Below, in pieces: positions 58,262 to 64,000 of a stretch of 64,000 nucleotides of DNA. The stretch's first letter is position 1. The number at the start of each line of letters is the position of its first letter. The notes below the pieces were generated by a model, which ran no database searches, had not been told where the DNA came from, and saw only the letters and a program-made list of their open reading frames with translations. Source of the DNA: Luteibacter pinisoli (GTDB taxonomy: Bacteria > Pseudomonadota > Gammaproteobacteria > Xanthomonadales > Rhodanobacteraceae); assembly GCF_006385595.1 (NCBI RefSeq), contig NZ_CP041046.1:2790001-2854000 (forward strand), read 5' to 3'. The position numbers and the translations under genes were made by a program.

Positions 58262-59881
58262 ATGCGCCTTCGCTCCCTCTTCCGCTTCGCCGGACCCCTG
58301 ATTGCCATTGCCTATGCGCTGGCGTGGGTGCTGCTCTGGCCGACCGAGCAACCCTACTGGGTGCTCCCGTTCGGCCTGCGTTTTGGCGCGCTGCTGCTGA
58401 CCCGTACCCGCGACTGGTTCTGGATCCTCGGTGGTGAAATCGCCGCCAGCGCGTTCTGCGAATGGCGCAGCGGCCTGCCGATCGGGGGCGCCGGCTTCGT
58501 CCTGGGCGATACCCCCGAGCCGCTGATGGTCGGCGCCTGCCTGTGGTTGCTGCGCCGGGCGCACCTCCACGCCAGCCTGAATACCCCCGAAGACGTCGCC
58601 CGCCTGCTGCTCTCGGCCATGGTCACCGCCACGGTGGCCACCGCGGGCAACGCCGCGATGATGGCCTCGCTGCATCCAGCCGCCCCGGTGGAGATGCTCG
58701 GCACAACCTTCGGCAGCGACCTGCTCGGCAATTACCTCGGCGTGCTGCTCGTCGTCCCGGTGATGGTGCTGGTGTTTCGCGAGCGACCGACGCAGACCGC
58801 ACTGGCCGAACTGCTGCTGGACGGCCTGCTGGTGATGCTGCCGTCGCTGGCCATCCTGGTGACCCTGGCCGAGTATTCGCCCCAGCCGCAGTTCGCCCGC
58901 GTGCTCTCGCTGGCCCCGGTGCTGTTCTTCGCCTTCCGCCACGGCTGGCGTGGCGCCGGCCTGGCCATGCTGATCACCAGCGTGGGCCTGAACGTCACCG
59001 AGGACATGATCGGCCGCGGCGCGCCCACGGCGGCCGCCCACCTGTTCCTCGCCGTGGCCGGTACCGGCACGCTGATGCTGGGCGCGGCCACCGACGCCCT
59101 GCGCCGCAGCAGCGAACGGGTGGCCCAGCAGAACACCCACCTGGCCGCCGCCAACCAGCGCCTGGACCAGTTGGCCCGGCAGCTGCGCGACGCCGCCCGC
59201 GGCAACCTCCAGGCCGAAGAAAACCTGCGCCGACACATGGCCGCCGAGCTCCACGACGAGCTGGGCCAGAACCTCACCGCCATCCAGACCCACCTGAAGC
59301 TGGCCCAGAACCGCCTGGGAGACGCCGGCCTGGACGACATCGGCAGCGCCGTGAACGGCATCCTCGGCCACATGCGCCGGGCCCTGCATAAGATGCTGGA
59401 CAGCCTGCGCCCCTCGGTGCTGGACGAATTCGGCCTGCTGCGCGCCCTGGACGAGGGCCCGATCCGGGACATGCTCACGGCCGCCGGCATCCACTACGTG
59501 ACCGACCTGCGCGGCGAGCCCCGCCTGCTGGACGATGACACCCTGACGGCCATCTATCGCGTGGTGCAGGAAAGTGCGACCAACGTGGTCCGCCACTCCG
59601 GCGCCAAGGAATTGCGACTGCGCCTGCGCATCGGCATCCGCGATAGCGGCCCGGTGGCTGTCCTGGACATTCGTGACGACGGCCATGGCCTGCCCTCCAC
59701 CCCGCGCCCGGTCCGCACCGACGGTGGTGGCCGGGGCCTGCAGGGGATGAGCGACCGGATCACCGCCCTGGGCGGCCTGTTCCGGATCGTTCCGGAGCCC
59801 ATCGGACTGCACCTGCGCGTGCTGCTTCGCAGCACAAGTATCGGAACTAGCATAGGAAATTTTCCGATACCGGGTTCGTGA
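58262..59881 (+). CDS. Sensor histidine kinase (UhpB/NarX-like, HisKA_3)
   Basis: The 539-residue kinase has about eight N-terminal membrane helices of MASE1 type (residues about 10-285), then a coiled linker and HisKA_3 dimerisation domain with His in MAAELHDELGQNLTAIQTH. The ATPase domain follows with VVQESATNVVRHSGA (N box) and IRDDGHGLPSTP (G1). It phosphorylates the divergent LuxR-type regulator. The C-terminus overlaps an inverted repeat (59838-59870) upstream of a candidate small RNA. Confidence 0.93.
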   Translation: MRLRSLFRFAGPLIAIAYALAWVLLWPTEQPYWVLPFGLRFGALLLTRTRDWFWILGGEIAASAFCEWRSGLPIGGAGFVLGDTPEPLMVGACLWLLRRAHLHASLNTPEDVARLLLSAMVTATVATAGNAAMMASLHPAAPVEMLGTTFGSDLLGNYLGVLLVVPVMVLVFRERPTQTALAELLLDGLLVMLPSLAILVTLAEYSPQPQFARVLSLAPVLFFAFRHGWRGAGLAMLITSVGLNVTEDMIGRGAPTAAAHLFLAVAGTGTLMLGAATDALRRSSERVAQQNTHLAAANQRLDQLARQLRDAARGNLQAEENLRRHMAAELHDELGQNLTAIQTHLKLAQNRLGDAGLDDIGSAVNGILGHMRRALHKMLDSLRPSVLDEFGLLRALDEGPIRDMLTAAGIHYVTDLRGEPRLLDDDTLTAIYRVVQESATNVVRHSGAKELRLRLRIGIRDSGPVAVLDIRDDGHGLPSTPRPVRTDGGGRGLQGMSDRITALGGLFRIVPEPIGLHLRVLLRSTSIGTSIGNFPIPGS

Positions 59882-59902
59882 ACACTTCGTTACGATTCTT
59901 CC

Positions 59903-60098
59903 ATCGATGTGGGGGAGCCGCCGTCGAGAGACGGTGAGCCCGAGTCGATCGTGGGGACGATCGGCTCGAAGAGGCGACAGGATGTCAGCCTCGCCGGCGT
60001 CGGGTAGCGAACCGGGATTTGCGAGCAACTCGCGGTCCACGAACTACCCGGCATCCGGATAAGCCACCGGTGGACAGGAGTCCACCGGTGGCGTTTTT
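59903..60098 (+). ncRNA. Candidate structured small RNA with GGA loops
   Basis: The 305-bp gap after the kinase gene folds into a chain of strong stems: 59921-59934; a near-perfect 12-bp stem at 59941-59968 with a GGGG loop; 59971-59992 with a GGA loop; a larger domain closed by 60001-60007/60044-60050 with an inner GCGAG/CTCGC. It ends in a 13-bp intrinsic terminator with AGGA loop and T5 (60063-60098). A possible TACGAT -10 lies at 59891. No coding frame is evident. GGA in loops resembles CsrA/RsmA-binding RNAs, but I cannot assign an Rfam family. The 5' end is estimated. Confidence 0.7.
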
Positions 60099-60138
60099 AT
60101 TTGGGGCCCCGGCACACCGGAAGCCACCAGACAGGCAA

Positions 60139-60170
60139 CAAAAAAAGGCCCCTCTCGAGGGGCCTTTTTC
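60139..60170 (-). terminator. Bidirectional terminator after fur
   Basis: AAGGCCCC-tctcga-GGGGCCTTTTT with A8 on the left. It lies 17 bp past the fur stop and also backs up the small-RNA terminator. Confidence 0.85.
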
Positions 60171-60186
60171 TTGTCAGCGCAGGGGC

Positions 60187-60603
60187 TTAGCGCCCTTTCT
60201 TCTTGGGCCGCACATACAGGACCAGGCTATGGTCCTCGATGACGTAGCCATGCCGCTCGGCGATCTCGTGCTGGAGGCGCTCGATCTCCTCACTTATGAA
60301 CTCGATGACCTTTCCGCTGTCAACGTCGATCATGTGGTCATGATGCTTGCCACGGTCCAGCTCGTAGACGGCCTGCCCGCCTTCGAAGTTGTGCTTCATC
60401 ACGATGCCGGCCGCCTCGAACTGGGTCAGCACCCGATACACGGTGGCAAGCCCAATGTCTTCCTGGTGCGCTAGCAGGCGCTTGTAGATGTCTTCGGCCG
60501 TGAGGTGGCGCTCTTCCGCCTCCTCGAAGACCTGCAGGATCCGCATGCGCGGATGGGTGACTTTAAGGCCCGCTTTGCGGAGCTCTTGGGTTTCCTGGTC
60601 CAT
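60187..60603 (-). CDS. fur: Ferric uptake regulator Fur
   Basis: The 138-residue iron-dependent repressor has the HTH region LTAEDIYKRLLAHQEDIGLATVYRVLTQFEAAGIV and the metal-binding HHDHMIDVDSGKVIEF. Unlike E. coli Fur, the two CxxC zinc motifs are absent, as in several xanthomonad and pseudomonad Furs. It is divergent from bamE. Confidence 0.95.
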   Translation of the reverse strand: MDQETQELRKAGLKVTHPRMRILQVFEEAEERHLTAEDIYKRLLAHQEDIGLATVYRVLTQFEAAGIVMKHNFEGGQAVYELDRGKHHDHMIDVDSGKVIEFISEEIERLQHEIAERHGYVIEDHSLVLYVRPKKKGR

Positions 60604-60678
60604 GTCAGACCTCTTCTCGCGGTGCCGTCAGGCGCTTAGTGTATCATCGCTGGCTTCACGATCTGGACGCTTCAACGC

Positions 60679-61146
60679 ATGCAAAAGCAGCTCATCCGCA
60701 CGCTGGGTTTGGTCCTTCTGGCAACGGCCGTCTCCGGCTGTGCCCTCGTCTATACCCCCGACGTGCAGCAGGGCAACCTGCTCGACAAGAAGAACGTCGA
60801 CCAGCTGCAGCCCGGCATGACGAAGCGTCAGGTCCTGGTCCTGTTGGGTACGCCCTCGGTCATCTCGCCCTTCGATAACGACCGCTGGGACTATGTCTCG
60901 ACGTTCTCGCATCGTGGCAAGCCGATGACCACGCGCACCCTGACGCTTTCCTTCAATAACGACACCCTGGTCCGCACCGAGGGCGACTTCTTCAAGCAGG
61001 ATGCCCAGCAGCTGCTGGAAGACTCGAAGAAGTACAAGTCCAACCCGATTGAAGACGCCAAGGGTGACAAGAACACCAGCGCCAACGACAAGAAGGACGA
61101 CGGTGGCATCTTCGGCGGCGGCTCGTCGGACGACGACAAGAAGTAA
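60679..61146 (+). CDS. bamE: Outer-membrane assembly lipoprotein BamE (OmlA/SmpA)
   Basis: The 155-residue lipoprotein has lipobox VSGC (Cys 21), the BamE core QGNLLDKKNVDQLQPGMTKRQVLVLLGTPSVI and WDYVSTFSHRGK. A hydrophilic tail ending GGGSSDDDKK follows, longer than in E. coli. It is a subunit of the beta-barrel assembly machine that would insert TpsB, the porin and other barrels. Gene order bamE-fur (divergent) matches xanthomonads. Confidence 0.95.
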   Translation: MQKQLIRTLGLVLLATAVSGCALVYTPDVQQGNLLDKKNVDQLQPGMTKRQVLVLLGTPSVISPFDNDRWDYVSTFSHRGKPMTTRTLTLSFNNDTLVRTEGDFFKQDAQQLLEDSKKYKSNPIEDAKGDKNTSANDKKDDGGIFGGGSSDDDKK

Positions 61147-61152
61147 GGCAGC

Positions 61153-61425
61153 CTACTTACCTGCCCTCCGGCGCCTGGCTTCCATCGGATCCAGCGTCAG
61201 GGGGCGGTAAAGCTCCACCCGGTCGCCCTGCCCCAGCACGTGGCCGGGCTCGACCTTCTTCCCAAAGATGCCCACGCGCAGCGGGGTGGCCTGAAGGCCC
61301 GCCGGCAGCCGCGGCATCGCCAGCTCCACGGCCTGCCACGCCGTCGTCCCCTGGCGCACGGCCAGCGCGACCACGGCCTGGCCCTCCGGCCCGGCATACG
61401 CCACCTCGACGGACAGCTCAGCCAT
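61153..61425 (-). CDS. rnfH: RnfH-family ubiquitin-like protein
   Basis: The 90-residue protein has the RnfH beta-grasp pattern: SVEVAYAGPEGQAVVALAVRQGTTAWQAVELA, VGIFGKKVEPGHVLGQGDRVELYRPLTLDPMEARRRRA. Function is unclear in general. It overlaps the ratA stop by 8 bp (61418-61425), the widespread ratA-rnfH pairing next to smpB. Confidence 0.93.
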   Translation of the reverse strand: MAELSVEVAYAGPEGQAVVALAVRQGTTAWQAVELAMPRLPAGLQATPLRVGIFGKKVEPGHVLGQGDRVELYRPLTLDPMEARRRRAGK

Positions 61426-61846
61426 ACTGGCGGCGCGCCTCGTCGCAGAAGTCGTCCACCATCTTGTTTGCGAGCTGCTGGAAACCCATCTTCAGCACCG
61501 AGCCGCCAAGGCCGGCGTAGTCGAAATCCAGGGCCAGGGCGATCTTGCAGCCGACATCGCCCAGGGCCTGGAAGGTAAAGACGCCGTCCAGCGAGCGGAA
61601 CGGGCCTTCGACGAAGTTCATGGTGAGCCGCTCGGGGCGCTCCATGGTGTTGCGGGTGGTGAAGTCCTGCTTCATCCCGGCGAACTTCAGGTCCAGCCGG
61701 GCCACGAGCACATCGCCTTCGCGCTCGATGATCGAGGCGGCGGCACACCAGCCGAAGCGCTTTGGGTATGCTTCAACGTCATTGACCAGGTCGAACATCT
61801 GCGCGGGCGTGAAAGGCACGATCGCACTGCGGCGGATTTCAATCAC
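61418..61846 (-). CDS. ratA: RatA/Coq10-like START-domain protein
   Basis: The 142-residue START-fold protein (VPFTPAQMFDLVNDVEAYPKRFGWC, GPFRSLDGVFTFQALG, MVDDFCDEARRQYG) is related to RatA of E. coli and to Coq10 ubiquinone-binding proteins. A toxin role has been claimed for RatA, but the Coq10-like lipid-binding fold is the firmer inference. It is divergent from smpB. Confidence 0.92.
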   Translation of the reverse strand: MIEIRRSAIVPFTPAQMFDLVNDVEAYPKRFGWCAAASIIEREGDVLVARLDLKFAGMKQDFTTRNTMERPERLTMNFVEGPFRSLDGVFTFQALGDVGCKIALALDFDYAGLGGSVLKMGFQQLANKMVDDFCDEARRQYG

Positions 61847-61928
61847 TGGATAGACCTCGTCTTAGTTTTGCCGGCTCACGGACCCGCCGGCCTCGTATCA
61901 GGGACCGATTCAGGCGATTTTAGCGGAC

Positions 61929-62429
61929 ATGGCAAAAGCGAAGGCAAAGGACACGGAAAAGGAAGGCGGCGGCACCATCGCGCTGAACAAGCGCGCGCGC
62001 CACGAATACCACATTGACCAGCGCTTCGAGTGCGGCATGGCCCTGGAAGGCTGGGAGCTGAAAGCCCTGCGCGCCGGCCGCGTCAACTTCGGCGAAGGCA
62101 GCTACGCGATCATCCAGCACGGTGAGGTGTTTCTTGTAGGCACCCAGATCCCGCCGCTGATCAGCGCCTCCACCCACGTGGTGGCCAACGACCGCCGCAC
62201 CCGCAAGCTGCTCCTGCACCGCGAAGAGATCGACCGCCTCATCGGCGCCGTCGAGCGCAAGGGCTACACCCTCGTCCCCACCGCCCTCTACTGGAAGGCG
62301 AACAAGGTGAAGTGCGAGATCGGCCTGGCCAAGGGCAAGCAGGAACACGACAAGCGCAACTCCGACAAGGAGCGCGAGTGGGCTATCGATAAGCAGCGGG
62401 TGATGCGTAGCCATAACCGCATGGGTTAA
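61929..62429 (+). CDS. smpB: SsrA-binding protein SmpB
   Basis: The 166-residue RNA-binding protein has the OB-fold markers NKRARHEYHIDQRFECGMALEGWELKALRAGRVN and DRRTRKLLLHREEIDRLIG, with a basic C-terminal tail (NSDKEREWAIDKQRVMRSH). It delivers tmRNA to stalled ribosomes. The tmRNA gene is 87 bp downstream. Confidence 0.97.
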   Translation: MAKAKAKDTEKEGGGTIALNKRARHEYHIDQRFECGMALEGWELKALRAGRVNFGEGSYAIIQHGEVFLVGTQIPPLISASTHVVANDRRTRKLLLHREEIDRLIGAVERKGYTLVPTALYWKANKVKCEIGLAKGKQEHDKRNSDKEREWAIDKQRVMRSHNRMG

Positions 62430-62458
62430 CGCCTGCACACCGGCGGGAGGGACGCCCA

Positions 62459-62487
62459 TTGTGGGTGCCCTGCCCCGGCCATATACT
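62459..62487 (+). promoter_or_regulatory. Promoter of tmRNA
   Basis: TTGTGG (62459-62464), 17 bp, TATACT (62482-62487), about 30 bp before the mature tmRNA 5' end. Confidence 0.7.
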
Positions 62488-62516
62488 GTTACACGTAGTC
62501 ACACAACGTTTTCCCC

Positions 62517-62909
62517 GGGGATGTCCTGGTTTCGACGGGGGTAGTGCGATCTACTGGTGCATGCCGAGGGGGCAGCTTTCCTCGTTAAACCAGCCGCAAA
62601 ACATATAGTTGCCAATGACAACTACTACGGTGACAACTCGGTGGCTCTCGCCGCCTAAGCTGTCCGGCCCCTAAAAAAGGCCAAACCCCCGAACCGGTCT
62701 TGTGCTCATGCTCGCCGGTGTAGGGTCACTATCATGAGACCGCTGAAAGACCCTCCGCCTGTGGGTCTGACGCTAGATCAATCAGGTATGTCCGCCGGTG
62801 CGCTTAGCACGCCGTGCTGTCGGCGGACGAGACTTAACGGTGAGCTAAGCATGTAGATCTGGAGATTAAACGCCTTCGGACGCGGGTTCGACTCCCGCCA
62901 TCTCCACCA
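62517..62909 (+). ncRNA. ssrA: Transfer-messenger RNA
   Basis: The 5' end GGGGATGTCC pairs with the 3' acceptor CATCTCC before CCA (62907-62909), and a T-arm GGTTCGACTCCC is present. The tag frame begins at the resume codon GCC (62611) after ATAGTT and encodes ANDNYYGDNSVALAA before TAA (62656-62658). With the Ala from tRNA-like charging the tag is AANDNYYGDNSVALAA. It rescues stalled ribosomes with SmpB. Confidence 0.97.
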
Positions 62910-62913
62910 ATGC

Positions 62914-62951
62914 AGGCCTGCAAGTGATTGAATCGCTTGCAGGCCTTTTTT
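62914..62951 (+). terminator. Rho-independent terminator of tmRNA
   Basis: AGGCCTGCAAG and CTTGCAGGCCT form an 11-bp stem followed by TTTTT just after the CCA end. Confidence 0.9.
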
Positions 62952-63021
62952 GTTGATGGGGCTGGAAAGGGGTGGATGGGGTACGGTTGGTCCGTTTTTG
63001 GTCCATTTTTTCGGAGGGAAA

Positions 63022-63582
63022 ATGGTCAATCCAGACCTGGTCGTAAAGCTAGTTTCCGATGCCTCTAGCGCTTGGACGCCGTGGCTCGATTTTCTAAAGA
63101 CCATTGGCGCGACGCTGACGGGTGCAGTGATTGCCCTCTGGACCTCGCGCTACATGGACCGCATAAAGGCGCGAGAGACGTTAAGAAATCTCGCCGGTGC
63201 TGCCGCGGCAGAACTTGTGGCTTCGCGGATGCTCTTCGACCAGCAAGTCGATGCCGCGCAGGAGCACGACCAGGAACACAACTGGGACACCATTACCTAC
63301 TCGTCTCTTCCGGAAGATCCAACTCCGCTGGTGCGCGCTGCTGGCCTCCAGGCTGGACAGTTTCCACCGCATATAGCGGCCTCCTTAGCGGAGTTCATGC
63401 TGCTCCAGCGCCAGTTCCGGCAGCAGTTGGAAATCCTTCAGAAGATGCACTCCGAAGGCGTGCTCACAGAGAAGAAAAACAACGGCCGACGATTGGCATT
63501 AGGGTCCGTAGCGATGCGCATGAAGGCGTCGCTCGATGAGCTCGCTCAAAAACTTATCGAGTTCAGCTCGAGCGGTTCGTAG
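63022..63582 (+). CDS. Hypothetical membrane-anchored protein
   Basis: I do not recognise this 186-residue protein. It starts MVNPDLVVKLVSDASSAWTP with a strong GGAGGG site 4 bp upstream. A single hydrophobic helix (FLKTIGATLTGAVIALWTSR, about 28-47) is followed by helical cytoplasmic stretches (ETLRNLAGAAAAELVASRMLFDQ, LLQRQFRQQLEILQKMH). It lies directly beyond the tmRNA gene, between it and an integrase fragment, so it may be cargo of an integrated element. Confidence 0.75.
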   Translation: MVNPDLVVKLVSDASSAWTPWLDFLKTIGATLTGAVIALWTSRYMDRIKARETLRNLAGAAAAELVASRMLFDQQVDAAQEHDQEHNWDTITYSSLPEDPTPLVRAAGLQAGQFPPHIAASLAEFMLLQRQFRQQLEILQKMHSEGVLTEKKNNGRRLALGSVAMRMKASLDELAQKLIEFSSSGS

Positions 63583-63679
63583 CGATTCGGAGTACGGAGC
63601 CGTGCAGATTTCGAGTCAGGTGAACAAGGGCTTTGCAGCGCCGTTTTATCCTCTTTTTTTAGGGAACACCCTTTCGTGA

Positions 63680-63937
63680 TACCCGGAAGAACCCGGGTGT
63701 CCGCGCGGAAATTTTAGGGGGTTCCCATACCAGACCCGACACATGTTCGCGTCGACACTACTATCTGCCGACGAGAACCCGGTTTGGGTGGCAACAATGA
63801 TGGGCCACAAAGACTGGGCCATGATCATCAAGGTGTACGGCCGCTGGATCCCCTCGATCGCCCCTGACGCGGGGAACAAGGTTGCGGCACCATGGGCGGC
63901 AACTGAGGCTCCGGAGAATGGGGTTGGCCAACCATGA
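63680..63937 (+). pseudogene. C-terminal fragment of a tyrosine integrase
   Basis: The frame from 63680 contains PYQTRHMFASTLLSADENP, VATMMGHKDWAMIIKVYGRW and a short tail. These are box II Arg-His, the Gly-His motif and the catalytic Tyr of phage/ICE-type tyrosine recombinases. A TGA at 63677 stops the frame upstream, and the N-terminal two thirds are missing, so it cannot be active. Such integrases often target the 3' end of ssrA, which is 0.8 kb away. Confidence 0.8.
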
Positions 63938-64000
63938 GATCCGCCTACGCGGGTGGCAAACGCTGCAGTTTCGAGACGCGGCCGCAATCCTGACGGGTTA

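Noticed and set aside
58253..60040. 595-codon open frame on the minus strand
   Set aside because: Antisense to the histidine kinase and the candidate small RNA; Gln/Gly/His-rich shadow composition.
59903..60098. 6S RNA or RNase P RNA
   Set aside because: The sequence lacks the long central bulge of 6S and the GAGGAAAGTCCGGGC start of RNase P RNA. It is a chain of short independent stems.
61418..61846. Toxin-antitoxin module ratA-rnfH
   Set aside because: The genes are a widely conserved housekeeping pair with Coq10-like and ubiquitin-like folds. Nothing in the sequence supports a toxin-antitoxin function here.

Overview
The window is a chromosomal segment of a high-GC gammaproteobacterium. 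The order recN-hrcA-grpE-dnaK-dnaJ-dapB-carAB-greA, the OmlA/BamE-Fur pair, the 41-residue zinc-free L36 and the overall gene content fit the Xanthomonadales, most likely Rhodanobacteraceae (Luteibacter/Dyella-like). That placement comes from gene content and order only.

Region 1 (1-4240, minus strand) holds the type II secretion minor pseudopilins GspI-J-K flanked by two PstS-like periplasmic phosphate-binding paralogues. The matching secretin gene gspD lies 25 kb away (28.7-31.0 kb), so the secretion locus looks split. Region 2 (4243-27459, minus strand) sits in between. It is one long, tightly packed run: STN/TonB-C protein, FecI-type sigma factor, FecR, TpsB transporter, a periplasmic DUF2341/LamG module fused to ExbB, ExbD, TonB, a 'putative porin', a secreted coiled-coil protein, a small helical protein and a 4529-residue filamentous haemagglutinin (TpsA) with three 208-residue tandem repeats. 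I read it as a two-partner secretion system with its own proton-motive energising complex and its own cell-surface-signalling regulator. It is the most novel-looking system in the window. Pho-box-like repeats lie in front of it, and a shared element precedes both PstS genes, so phosphate limitation is a testable common signal.

Region 3 (31.2-42.9 kb) is accessory metabolism and regulation: 6-phosphogluconate dehydrogenase, succinyl-CoA:3-ketoacid CoA-transferase, LysR regulators, ribosomal protein L36, a periplasmic-sensing diguanylate cyclase, and a redox island (Ohr, NmrA-like protein, LysR, an orphan sigma region 4 protein, AhpD/CMD-like protein, cupin, ECF41/SigJ sigma factor). Two exact ECF41-type promoters (TGTCACA-N16-CGTC) mark its regulon.

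Region 4 (42.9-58.2 kb) is core housekeeping: greA, carB, carA, a 2OG-Fe(II) oxygenase, a CaCA exchanger under a yybP-ykoY manganese riboswitch, dapB, dnaJ, dnaK, grpE, hrcA and recN. Region 5 (57.5-63.0 kb) has a LuxR-type two-component pair, a strongly structured candidate small RNA with GGA loops, fur, bamE, rnfH, ratA, smpB and tmRNA. After the tmRNA there is a lone membrane protein and the C-terminal fragment of a tyrosine integrase, which suggests a decayed or only partly visible island at the ssrA attachment site.
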